A stretch of DNA of 64,000 nucleotides from Toxonevra muliebris (GCA_963691655.1 OY829329.1:14956708-15020707), one strand, 5' to 3'. Positions 11,288-22,181 are shown, counted from the stretch's first letter. Translations and numbers: made by a program. Notes: a model not told the origin generated them from the letters alone.

Positions 11288-13735
11288 ATTCCGACCGAAA
11301 TTCAAACAAAAATTTAAACCAAAATTTAGACCAAAACTGTAGACCAAAAATTTAGACCAAAAACTTAGACCAAAAATTTAGACTAAAAATCGTATCAAAA
11401 ATCAAGCCAAAACTTAGATAAAAAATCAGACCGACATTCAAAACAAAATTTAGACCAAAATTCAGACCAAAAATTTAGATAAAAAATTTAGACCAATAAT
11501 TGAGATCAGAATTTAGACCAAAAATTTAGATAAAAAATTTGGACCAAAAATTTACACCGAAAATTCAGACCTAAAATTTAGACCAAAAATTCAGACCTAA
11601 AAATAGACCAAAAATTGAGATCAAAATTTACACCAAAAATTTGGGCCAAAAATGTAAACCAAAAATTTAGACCCAAAATTTACACCTAAAATTTAGACCA
11701 AAAATTTAGATCAAAATTTAGACCAAAAATTTTGTCTTAAAATTTAGATAAAAAATTTAAATAAAAATTTACTCCATAAATTTAAGCCAAAAATTTAAAA
11801 CAAAAATTAAGACCAAAAAGGACCAAAATTTTTTATCAAAAATTTAGACAAAAATTTAAACAAAAATTAAAACAAAAAATTTAGACCAAAAATTTAAATA
11901 AAAAATTAGACCAAAAATTTAAATAAAAAATTAGACCAAAAATTTAGTCTTAAAATTTAGATCAAAAATTGAAATAAAAATTAACACAGTAAATTTAAGC
12001 CAAAAATTTAGATCAAAATTTAGACCAAAAATTTAGACCAAAAATTTAGACCAAAAATTTAGACCAAAAATTTAGATCAAAATTTAGACCAAAAATTTAG
12101 ACAAAAATTTAGACCAGAATTCAGATCAAAAATCGGATTAATATCAAAACAAATCACGGTGAAATTGAACCCAAAAATCAGACTAAATTTAGACCGAAAA
12201 CTAGACCATAACTAAATTCAGATTCCAGATCAAAATTCAAAAGAAATTAACAAAAATTAAATCGAAATCGAGAATAAAATTTAGACCAAAATTCAGACTG
12301 AAATTCAGGCACACCAGATAGATATCAGATACAAAATTGAAATTGAAAAATTGAGATCAAAATTTACACCAAAAATTTGGGCCAAAAATGTAAACCAAAA
12401 ATTTAGACCCAAAATTTACACCTAAAATTTAGACAAAAATTTAGACCAAAATTCAAATAAAAAATTAGACAAAAATTTTCAGACAAAATCAAATCGATAT
12501 TCTGGACGAAATACACACCAAAAATTAGATCAAAAAACGAAAGAAAATTTAGATCAAAATTTTGACTTACATAAATTCAAACCAAAAGTTAGAAAAAAAT
12601 TTTAATCAAAATCAAATCGATATTAAGCTCAAAATACACACCAAAAATTAGAACAAAAGACAAAAAAAAATTTAGACCAAAATTTCAATTTACATAAAAT
12701 CAAATTAAAAGTCAGAATTACATTTGAATCAAAATCAAATCGGTATTTGTGTCAAAGTACACACCAAAAATTAGATCAAAAGACAAAAAAAAAAATTTTG
12801 ACCAAAATTTTGACTTCCATAAATTCAAACTAAAAGTAAAAATAAAATTTCGGAAAACTCAGACTGATATTCTATCTAAAATTAAAACCGATTTAAAAAC
12901 GAAAATTAGACCAAGAACCAAAACAAGACATAGACCACAACTTGAGATAAGAAATGCCGATATTTAATTCGAAATTAATTCAAACCCACACCCAAAATTA
13001 TATTGTAACGATCAGACCCAAATTTAGGCGAAAATCAGAGCGAAAATTTAGACCAAAATAGACAACAAAATTTATACCAAAATTTAAACCAAAATTTAAA
13101 CCAAAATTTAAAACAAAATTTAAAACAAAATTTAAATCAAAATTCAAACAAAAATTTAAACCAAAATTTAAAATAAAATTTAGACCCAAAAATTCAAACT
13201 AATATTCACACCAAAAATCAGCCCGAAAGTCACACCGAAATTTAGTCCAAATTTCTAATCAAAAATTAAACTAAAAGTCAAACTAAACCAGACTGATATT
13301 CTATCAGAGCTAACACTAAAAATAGAAAACATAAAATTAGACCAAAAATCAAACAAAATTTCAGGCCAGAAAGAAGTTGACTTGAAAATTAGACCAAAAT
13401 TTATATCGAAATTCGGAGGTACTAAGAGATCACAAAAATTAATTATAATTCAGAACAGCATTCAAACAAATTACATGAAGCTTTTATTTATATAAAAAAT
13501 CGGAATAAAATTTAGACCAAAAATGTTTCCAAATGCAGACTAAAAACCATAGAAAAATCAGACCAAAATTCATGCACAGTTCATACCCCAAATCAGATCC
13601 CATTCGATCCAAATTCTAATCGAAAAACTCAGAGCAATCATTGGACCAAAATTTAAAACTGAAACTCAATCCAAAAAGATTAAAAAAAAAAACAAGACCA
13701 AAATTCAACCTCATACTCAAAACTATCCAAAAGTA
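11288..13735 (-). repeat. Satellite array C, inverted (AAAAATTTAGACC on the plus strand)
   Basis: A 2.4-kb array of the same family as A and B, in reverse orientation. The plus strand reads AAAAATTTAGACC repeatedly. It is most regular at 11960-12110 and, in exact 12-bp register, at about 13075-13185. There the minus-strand reading (12998-13189) is a GLNF tetrapeptide repeat of no coding value. A perfect duplicated block (11612-11698 = 12348-12434) and a 123-bp higher-order repeat lie inside. Edges are diverged. Confidence 0.9.
12489..12857 (-). repeat. 123-bp higher-order repeat inside array C
   Basis: The marker TCAAATCGATAT (third copy TCAAATCGGTAT) starts at 12489, 12612 and 12735, 123 bp apart both times. 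Each marker is followed in the same order by an ACACACCAAAAATTAGA block, a lysine-codon-like A-run, a TTTAGACCAAAATTT block and an ACATAAATTCAAA block. Three copies of a complex unit therefore evolved from the simple satellite monomer. Confidence 0.8.
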
Positions 13736-14337
13736 GATCTATAAACTGGCCCTAGAAATTCAGTTGTAGTTGAGTGAAGTAAGTTTTTGTTTCTATTATT
13801 TTTCTTCTTTTTTTTTTGGTAATCTTAATTTTTACCAGTGACGGCCATTGAATAATTTCAACTGAAATAAATACGTGAATAAGAAACAGTGAAAAATGAA
13901 AATTTTTTTGCAAGCTTTCTCTTGCTATACACATTAAAGAGCATACATTTCTTTTTCACTAAAGTGCATATTTGGCCGTCACTGTTCTATACTGTATTCT
14001 AGACTTCGTTAGAGCATTTATCAATTGAATTTTTTTTGTGTGGTTTTTTGGATAGCGTGCAATCAATTAAATTAATTAAAGTTACATTTACACAACTTCA
14101 TGCATACTAGGGTTAAGAAATTTTGTATTTGACTGAAAATGTTAGTAAAGTAATATTTTGTGGCAGTACTGTATAGTTACATTATGTTAACTAACATAGG
14201 TGAAAGATTCTGTAGTTAGAAAATTTAACATATTTTATGGCACATTCAAAATATGAAAGGGTGAGAGAGAGAGAGAGAGAATGAGATGATGCTGTTGCAA
14301 TAACTGACAGTTGAGAACTAACTGAGCGAGAGAGAGG

Positions 14338-14490
14338 CGCTGTTATCTCTACTGCTATACACTCTGTTGCTCTCTGTTATAATCTGTTGATCTCCGTCAC
14401 ACTCTCTGTTGTTGCTCTCTGTTACACTCCACTGCTCTCTCTCTCTCTCTGTAACACTCCCTGTTCTCCATGTTACAGTCTGCTACACTC
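14338..14490 (+). repeat. Degenerate CTCTGTTACACTCC tandem repeat
   Basis: An irregular tandem array with units around 25-30 bp, built from CTCTGTTACACTCC and TGCTCTCT. The open frame over it (14387-14602) is serine/leucine-rich because of the repeat. Confidence 0.6.
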
Positions 14491-14704
14491 TTTTCATTAC
14501 ATTTTAATATCAATTGCGAGTGATTTAAATTATTTGAGATTCGTTCGTCTGCTCAATTTGTTTGATAGATTTAGAAATACCAGAAAACCAGAATTTTTGT
14601 AACCAAATTAAATCAACCACAGAGGAAACAAACGAACCGAAAGCTTTGAGCTATTCATGCATGCATATTCATAGGTTTTTATAGCGTATGTATGCAAGTG
14701 TGTT

Positions 14705-14870
14705 CCCTAACACTTCAAATATGGATGGCGCTGCTCTAGCTTAGAGCTGTATTCTCTGAAGCGGCCGCCAATATAATGAAATCAATGCCGCATTGCTACA
14801 TGCCTGTGTAGGCGCTAAAATGTGGTGGTTGTGCTGATGTTGATAATGGCGGCGGCTATGTGTTGACGTG
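14705..14870. other. GC-richer island, function unknown
   Basis: This patch is clearly richer in GC than its surroundings. It contains GCGGCCGC at about 14761-14768 and several GGCGGC/GCCGC motifs. The minus strand has a short open stretch rich in His and Gln codons, ended by a stop, with no start or splice structure I can defend. It could be a conserved regulatory patch or an old exon. Confidence 0.3.
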
Positions 14871-16117
14871 CGAATTTACCCTAATGAAATTATTGAAAAC
14901 CCGCCCCCCTCCCTTCAAAAAAAAAAAAAAAAAAACAGACAAAAAACACAAAAACACAAATCCGATAACCAAAAGCTTGAAAGCGATTTTAATTGAATTT
15001 TCCCATACATATACACGCAAACAAAAACATCTACATCCTCACACAGAGTTAGGCATAAATGCCCGGTATATTTCTATTGCATTGTTCTGTTTATATATGG
15101 CAAGTAGCATTTGAATTGTTTTTCTGGCCAATATCTATGAATACATGTAGTACATAGTACAATTGGCCAAAACGATTACAAAATTCGAGGCTTGAAAGCA
15201 GTTAGCAGCTATTACTACTATTCACACACACGCATTCAGTGTGCACACTCACTGTTCTGTCATGGTTGTTTTTATTCAAAATTGAATCAAAAATAGTACC
15301 GCCACAACTCGGAATATCGGAATGACGTTGACGATGTCGTGGCATGTATTGACATTCGTTGGTTACGTTGCCATTGCCAACGCTAACTCACCACCCGTCG
15401 TTTATTTAATTTGTTTTTATGGCGCGCTCTCGCGTTAGCCTCTAGTTTACGGTAACGGAAGTACAAAGTGAAATTCCTGTAAAAAATAAAAATCTAACAA
15501 ACAAACAAAAACAAAATTATTCAAAACTTTTTCCAAGCATATGTAGGTTTTTAGAATTTAGTTATATATGTGGATAGCCCATGGTAAAATTTATTGAATT
15601 TACACTTGTGTTTCTTTGAGAGGTAGATTGGAAGCAAGTTGGGTTTGTCATGTATGAGTATACGAAACAACATTCGCTCTCGTTTCTTTGAGATACACAC
15701 ATGCACGAAAAAGAACCACTAAAACTAAATTGTATAAAGTTTTCTGTGCTTAATTAGTGAAGAAAATAAAATTCAATTCAGTTGGGTTTTTTTTTTTTTG
15801 GTATACTTAGGTGCACAAAAAAGCAGCGCAAAAAAGGTGAAATAAATTAGGTTTTTGATGTAAGAAGTCAAGTAAAATTGAAACAGAGTTTAAGTTAATA
15901 ATTTTTTGAATTATTTTTGTTTTTTTTTTTTTTTTTGATATGAAATCAAAAATTGTGAGCACATTTTGGGTGCTCATATTTGCATTTATAACAAAAAAAA
16001 TATATATATTTTATATCAAGTGTGTGGTGAAAGAGAAAAGAAAAACAAAACACTTTGTTCGTATCGCCGCTTGAGTGAGAGCGCACAATACTCATCTCTT
16101 CCCACGTGTTTGATTAT

Positions 16118-17345
16118 CAACGATTCTGTACTGTTTAAGAGTTAAACGATTATGTACTGTTAAACCATTCTGTACTATTAACACATTATGTACGATTAAA
16201 CGATTCTGTTCTGTTTCAATGTGAACATCCTTAAATTTCTCTGCTGTTAAACAATTCAGATTGTTAAATGAACAAAAAGTTCTCTACTGTCAAACGATTT
16301 TGTACTGTTAAACGATTCTGAATGTTAAATGAAAAAAAGTAATCTACTGTGAAACGATTCTATACTGTTAAATCATTCTATACTGTTAAACCATTCTGTA
16401 CTGTTAAACGATTTTGTACTGTTAAACCATTCTGTACTGTTAAGCAATTCTGAATATTAAATGAAAAACTACTCTACTGTTAAACGATTTTGTACTGTTA
16501 AACCATTCTGTACTGTTAAACAATTTTGAATGTTAAATGAAAAACTACTCTACTGTTAAACGATTTTGTACTGTTAAAGCATTCTGTACTGTTAAATGAT
16601 TCTGAATGTTAAATGAAAAACTACTCTACTGTTAAACGATTTTGTACTGTTAAACCATTCTGTACTGTTAAACAATTTTGAATGTTAAATGAAAAACTAC
16701 TCTACTGTTAAACGATTTTGTACTGTTAAAGCATTCTGTACGTTAAATGATTCTGAATGTTAAATGAAAAACTACTCTACTGTTAAACGATTTTTTACTG
16801 TTAAACCATTCTGTACTGTTAAACAATTTTGTACGGTTAAACTATTCTGAATGTTAAATCAAAAACTATTCAACTGTTAAACGATTCTGTACTGTTAAAC
16901 AATTTTGAATGTTAAATGAAAAACTACTCTACTGTTAAACGATTTTGTACTGTTAAACCATTCTGTACTGTTAAACAATTTTGAATGTTAAATGAAATAC
17001 TACTCTACTGTTAAACGATTTTGTACTGTTAAACCATTCTGTACTGTTAAATGATTCTGAATGTTAAATGAAAAACTACTCTACTGTTAAACAATTTTGT
17101 ACGGTTAAACTATTCTGAATGCTAAATCAAAAACTACTCAACTGTTAAACGATTCTGTACTGTTAAACAATTCAGAATATTAAATGAAAAACTACTCTAC
17201 TGTTAAACGATTTTGTACTGTTAAACCATTCTGTACTGTTAAGCGATTTTGTACTGTTAAGCGATTCATTACTGTTAAACTCTTCTGAATGTTAAATGAA
17301 AAGAATACTCTACTGTTAAACTATTCTGTACTCTTAAATGATGGC
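16118..17345 (+). repeat. Satellite D: 18-bp monomer in a 76-bp higher-order repeat
   Basis: A 1.2-kb array of an 18-bp unit (TACTGTTAAACGATTTTG type). A longer variant unit (GAATGTTAAATGAAAAACTA type, about 22 bp) recurs as a marker. Its markers lie at 16452, 16528, 16604, 16680 and 16755, so the spacing is 76, 76, 76 and 75 bp. Further along (16849, 16907, 16983, 17059, 17117, 17175, 17287) the spacings are 94, 58, 76, 76, 58, 58 and 112, each equal to 76 plus or minus whole 18-bp monomers. The higher-order unit is thus three 18-mers plus one 22-mer. No open frame crosses it. Confidence 0.92.
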
Positions 17346-18170
17346 TAATGCTAAAGTTTTTTCTTAGCTTATTAATTTATAGCATGCCATATAAATAAAA
17401 AAGAAAGATTATAGTCCGTGTCATTGTATGAAGATATCTCTCGTTTACTGCAAAACTGTCATAATTCAAACAGTTTCAGAGTTTACTAACATTTTTGTGA
17501 GGGTAGAATCTGATAATTTACATTTATTTATTTTTTTTTTTCAATTAAACGAAAGGTATATGCTTTAATTCTATAAAGATGCGTATAGAAATACATTCTC
17601 ATACGCGTCTCTCCACCGTTGGACAGAGTTATATACTGTATATAGCAAAGTCCAACTTTAAAATAAAAATCAATTTTCCACTAAATTAAAGTTTTGGTTT
17701 TCATATAAATTGAAAACGCGCTCATATTGGCTGCCATGACTAGAGTGCTTTATTATTTGCGTTGAACTCAAAATTGTCCATTAGGTTTGATTTTGAAATG
17801 GACAACGAATGCTTTACATAAAAATTATATTAGTAATTTTTGAGAAAAATGCGAACTGTTTTTATGCTTTTTTTTTTTTAGTCAAAGTCAAAGGTCTCAG
17901 TTCTTATGGAAAAGAAAAAGAAGACATTTTTTGTGAAAGTAAATTTTCCTCTAATTTTTTTCTCATTACAGAATTTTATCAGTTGCTATAAAATATGAAA
18001 ACCAATAACACAAGAAATAACTAACCGATAATTACAATATACAACACGAAAAAAATTTCTGAGTTCTCATATTATTTTTCTGGAGTTGTATTCAAAACTG
18101 ATCACAAACATTTTTTTCGGGACAGGTCGAATTTTTGGGATATTAACGATTTTATAATTTCTTAAAAAAT
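17346..18170. other. No gene seen; AT-rich spacer
   Basis: No gene is seen. It includes an inverted repeat, GTTGGAC at 17618-17624 against GTCCAAC at 17650-17656, enclosing the palindrome TATATACTGTATATA (17630-17644). The open frame at 17809-17991 is featureless. Confidence 0.55.
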
Positions 18171-18760
18171 GTTAATTTTCCAATTTTTTGTATTTTCTAC
18201 ACGTTTTATGACGACCTCGATAGTCTAGTGGGTAGTGCACTAGACTTTCATCTGAGAGGTTCGGGTTCGATTCCCGTCTTCGTCTGGTGGTTAATTTTCA
18301 TTACTTTCTTATATTCACTATCAATATGAAGTGTATGAGAATTATAAGATAGTGTACAAGTACACACATTGGTTGGTAATGGCAAAACCACCAAGCCGAT
18401 AAAAAATTGCCACACCGCCGTTCGGAATCGGCGTTAAACTGAAGGTCCAACTATGTGGTATCACAATGGGTCGTTCAGGCCTAAGTGTGTCTCTCGACAG
18501 CCACTCCAACCTAACCTAACCTACACGTTTTATGAGTTTTTACAACGTTTTCAAACAAAAAAAAAAGTTCAGCTAAAATTTTTCAAAATAATTCATGGAA
18601 AAAAATTTTTTTTCCGATTTTTTATGTTTTCTATACGTTTTATGGGTTTTTACAACATTTTCAAAAAATGGAAAAAAAATTTTTTTCCGATTTTTTATGT
18701 TTTCTATACGTTTTATGGGTTTTTACAACGTTTTCAAATTTTTTTTTATGGATTCAATGC
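18171..18760 (+). repeat. 73-bp tandem repeat interrupted by a SINE
   Basis: Three units carry the motif CTAYACGTTTTATGRGTTTTTACAAC. The second and third copies of the motif start at 18631 and 18704, a 73-bp period. The first unit is split. Its left part lies before 18211, and its right part continues after 18520 (AGTTTTTACAACG). The SINE therefore inserted after the tandem array formed. Open frames at 18453-18931 simply translate this repeat. Confidence 0.8.
18211..18520 (+). mobile_element. tRNA-derived SINE, copy 2 (full length)
   Basis: A 310-bp SINE flanked by a perfect 14-bp target duplication, CTACACGTTTTATG (18197-18210 and 18521-18534). The tRNA-like head has A box TAGTCTAGTGG, B box GGTTCGATTCC and anticodon-position TTC, so it derives from a tRNA-Glu/Asp-like sequence. 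The body matches copy 1 closely and includes a GTGTACAAGTACAC palindrome and a CGCCG/CGGCG stem. The 3' end is CCAACCTAACCTAACCT, a short run of the pentamer AACCT. The intact duplication and uniform tail indicate a younger insertion than copy 1. SINEs do not encode protein. They rely on RNA polymerase III boxes and a partner LINE, which is not in this window. Confidence 0.95.
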
Positions 18761-18799
18761 TCTTTGTCTTTCTTGCTTTCTTACTTCTCGAATAATACT

Positions 18800-19675
18800 T
18801 TTTCTTTTCGGATTTATTATAGATTGTCATTCCTATTTTCCTTCCAATTTTCGCATGATCCTAGTTCTCTCTCTTTTGCTCTTCTGCATCACTCAACTTA
18901 TTCAATGTTAAAAAAAGAATTAATATTTTAGTTTTTTTATGTATTCGCACTAGTTTCGATAAACAGTCGTTAACATTCTCTACAGTTATTTACTCAATAT
19001 TCCTACACACACACACACATATATGTATATGCCAACACTCTCTCACACTAGCTTCTCTTTACTCTCATTACAGTAATTATCACTCCTATATCTGTTCCAA
19101 CTCTCACATGTTCGTAGTTCTCTCTCTCTTTCGCTCTTTTGCATCACTCAATTTAAGAAGAAGGTATTAACATGTTAGTTTTTTTATATATATATTCGCA
19201 CTCTCTTCGGTAAATAGTAGTTAACATTCTTTGCTAGTATTAACGTAATATACTCTCACACACGCACACACACACACACACACACATACGTAAACACATA
19301 ACAAATCAGACTAACTCTCTCGCTCATTAATTTCTCTTTACTTTTTTTTTTTTTGTAATATGTCAAATGGCGGAGTTAAAAACTCTCATATGCCAGGGTG
19401 TTCTCTCTTTACTTTTACTACAGCTATTGTCACTCTTATTTTCCTTCCTTCTCTCTCTTTCGCTCTTCTGCATCACTCAACTTATTCATTGTAAAAAAAA
19501 AAAGGATTAATATGGTAGTTTTTTATGTATACGCACTCTCTTCGTTAAACAGTCATTAACATTATCTGCTAGTATTGACGCAATATACTTACACATATAC
19601 AAATGCAAAACAAATTAGACTAACTCTCTCAGACTAGTTTCTCTTTACTCTCACTACAGTAATTATTCAAGCTGC
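18800..19675 (+). repeat. Three-unit tandem repeat, about 255-330 bp
   Basis: The motif TGCATCACTCAA occurs at 18885, 19140 and 19469. Each is preceded by CTCTCTTTCGCTCTT and followed, in order, by ATTAATAT..TAGTTTTTT, a CGCACT..TTCG..AAACAGT block, a CA microsatellite of variable length, and TTTCTCTTTACTCTCACTACAGTAATTAT. The second unit is longer because of a larger CA run (19257-19287) and a small insertion (19346-19403). No gene is seen. Confidence 0.85.
19346..19403 (-). mobile_element. Short poly(A) retro-insertion
   Basis: About 58 bp present only in the middle unit of the tandem repeat. It is flanked by a 13-bp direct repeat, TCTCTTTACTTTT (19333-19345 and 19404-19416). On the minus strand it ends in an A-run, so it looks like the extreme 3' end of a retrotransposon or transcript inserted by target-primed reverse transcription. 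The neighbouring units supply the empty site. The source family is not recognisable from so short a piece. Confidence 0.7.
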
Positions 19676-21046
19676 ATCATTTCAAGTTCTTCTGCTATCA
19701 TCAGCTCAACAGACTACAGTTCTTTATAAAGAAAAACGAGAGGAACAAAAGATCGAAAGTGTTTCTTTCAGCAGGATCGAAACTTATTCTAGTCGCATTG
19801 CCCTTTTTTGAGCTTGAATAAGCTAAGAACTTATTAAAGATTTCCTAGTTTAATAACCTGATTTTTACACTGCCATATCAAGTAAATAAAGATGACCGCA
19901 GATCTTCAACTTCCAAATGACGCTTGATTTTCACAAAGTTTGAGAATATAAAATATTTAAAATATTTTCATATCAATATCTCGTTAGTGGAAAATTAATT
20001 GCCAAAGTTTTCATGCAGGATACCAGAAATTTTCAATTTAAATGTCTACATATGTAACACAAAAAACCACTAAGTTGTGTAAAATACATACAATTATAAT
20101 AATTAGAAGGGGAAATAAATGCGCATAAATAAAATTATATTAATTACCATGTGTGGTTTCAAAAAACTTCCTTCCCCCCCCCCCCCTCCCCTGTCCCCAC
20201 TTAATTTTCCACCCATAATATTTAAACATAGTGCTAAAGTTTCGCAATGTTATTTCTGAGCATTTAAACTTTTAATTGGTTTTGCACACTAACACACACA
20301 CAAACACATATAAATATATACGTATATGTATATAAATTTACTAACTGCTGGCAAAGGTGTAAAAGTATGAACACACACACACACACATGCAATCACATGT
20401 ATAAGTATGTATAACACATACAGGTAACTATATATTTATCTACAGAAAAGTAATAGCATAATTTATATTCCCATATTAAAGTTTTGATTCCAATATTTAA
20501 AATACCAGCCAACCAACCAATAATGTATAACTGTGTTTTTTTTTTGTTGCCATTTTCTTGTTTAAATGTATGCATAAGTATATATATGTGTGAGAGTGTG
20601 TGCGTGTGTGTGGGTGCATGAGTCTTACATGACTTTATAGTTACATATGCATGAGCTGAGTGTGAGTGCTTTTTATGTTTTCCTCTTTGTACTAGTTTAA
20701 TTGCCTGATAAAATTCATAACAATTTTTGTAATTATTGTTGAATAATTATTCTCAACTGGCATCGATGTAGTAGATGAAAATTCATAACACACTCAGGAA
20801 TAGTAGTGCTGATAACATGTCGGAGCATTATGGAATCAAGAAATTGCAGAGAGAACGGAGAGGAAGAATTAGGTATAGATTTTTGAAAGAAGTTTATTAA
20901 TTACGAAATAACGTTCAGGCTGATTAACAAATATATAAGGAAGAGTGGTTTATTCCTAATTTGTCATTTCCATGGCGGGTAGTATGTGGGAAAATGCCAA
21001 CAAAAAAATCAAAGAAACCATGGCAGGTGAGTTTATCTGCCCAGTT
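19676..21046. other. No gene seen; spacer
   Basis: No gene. It contains a 13-base C run at 20174-20186, CA repeats near 20285-20310 and 20373-20388, and ATATGTATA tracts. Confidence 0.6.
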
Positions 21047-21289
21047 ACATATCGCTCATTTACTAAAAGACTGTCGTCATAACTTAAAAAACGCGTTTAA
21101 AGTTTTCAATTGACTCCCACTTTGCAGAAAAAAGAAGAAATCTTATGATTTTCACGCGCACAGTATAAAAGATATTAATATGAAGTTTTTACACAATATG
21201 AAGGGTGATATAGTGAATAATTCTGCATCATTAACTCAAAAATCGTGTTTTTTGATTTATGACAGTCTTTTAGTAAATGAGCGATATGT
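21047..21289. mobile_element. MITE-like element with long terminal inverted repeats (ACATATCGC type)
   Basis: A 243-bp element whose ends are inverted copies. The left end starts at 21047 with ACATATCGCTCATTTACTAA, and the same sequence ends on the opposite strand at 21289. The first 29 bp match perfectly and similarity continues to about 45 bp. The interior has no coding capacity. I cannot fix the target duplication, so the superfamily is not assigned. Confidence 0.8.
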
Positions 21290-21310
21290 CAAACTATCAC
21301 ATTGTGATAC

Positions 21311-21634
21311 CAAACGGCTAGATTTTTTTATGCATCCGAGACGGTGAATCAACCAAAACTAATAATATGACTGAGAAACTCAGCGATGTTTGCTGTAAAT
21401 AGAGCAATTGCTGCAGAAGTCTGTGCCTCCATCTTTATTTTAATGCTCCAGAATTATTTGTTTCCTATGAAAATTTTTTTTTTTTTTTTTTTGACTCATG
21501 ACCAACAATCCAAATATATGAGATTTTCATTGGCAAGGGAAAGAGCAGGAGGGGGAGGGGGAGGACAGCTTATATTATATTATTAATTTTGGTTGATTCA
21601 CCGTCTTGGATGCATAAAAAAATCTAGTCGGTTT
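21311..21634. mobile_element. MITE-like element with terminal inverted repeats of about 55 bp (CAAACGGCTAG type)
   Basis: Inverted ends lie at 21311-21365 and about 21580-21634. They share the block TTTTTTTATGCATCC and then ACGGTGAATCAACC. The 324-bp element lies only about 20 bp from the previous MITE and is unrelated to it. Between them is the palindrome TATCACATTGTGATA (21295-21309). The open frame at 21386-21586 inside it has no known domain. Confidence 0.8.
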
Positions 21635-22104
21635 GTTTTTTACTTTTTGAATGTCTTGTTAAGGGTGTAAAAAATGATAAAAATAATGTAATGCATTTAG
21701 CAAAATGAAATTATAAATAATGAGAATTAAATTTTATTGTTGATTCAATTAAAATATGCGCATAGTATATGTTATGTATTAAAATCTAAAGAAATAAAAC
21801 ATAAATCAAAGATTAAAAAAGAGTATATGCAACGGCAAAAGAGTCACCAAGAGAGAGAGAGAGACAATGAAATCAGCTTTTCTGCCATTTTCTTTTATTC
21901 TTTTTGGAGGCTCAATTCTCTACGACATGCAATGTTAAAAAGGAATACAAAATTAAAGCAATAGAGAGAACTAACTGTTCCTAGGGGGAGTTGCCGAATT
22001 CAAGAGAAATTTACGGTTATTCTCCTTTAAGAGTATTAAATCATTATTCCTCTAAGCTGTACTCAAAATTTATGCAGCTGAGCATTGACGATCACATACA
22101 TGTA
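21635..22104. other. No gene seen; purine-rich spacer
   Basis: No gene. GA-rich tracts lie near 21850-21866. The segment near 21990-22015 (TTGCCGAATTCAAGAGAAATTTACGG) resembles 40708-40735. Confidence 0.5.
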
Positions 22105-22181
22105 TAGGCATACAAAACAGATTTGTATATGTGGAGAGGGAGAAAAAAAGACGGGAGAACACCGTTAGAAGAACACAATTA

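Larger units (their letters stand above)
13736..16117. other. No gene seen; spacer with purine/pyrimidine simple repeats
   Basis: No convincing coding sequence. It contains a GA microsatellite (about 14262-14281), a CTCTGTTACACTCC tandem tract (annotated separately), an A-run at about 14919-14935, and two GC-richer patches (14705-14870 and 15290-15470) in otherwise AT-rich DNA. Confidence 0.55.

Noticed and set aside
12998..13189. Minus-strand GLNF-repeat protein
   Set aside because: It arises from a 12-bp in-phase stretch of the satellite. The same family elsewhere is full of stops.
16118..17345. CRISPR-like array
   Set aside because: There are regular short repeats but no unique spacers. 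It is a direct satellite in a eukaryotic genome.
18453..18931. Overlapping Phe-rich open frames
   Set aside because: They run from the SINE tail into the 73-bp tandem repeat and T-runs; low complexity.
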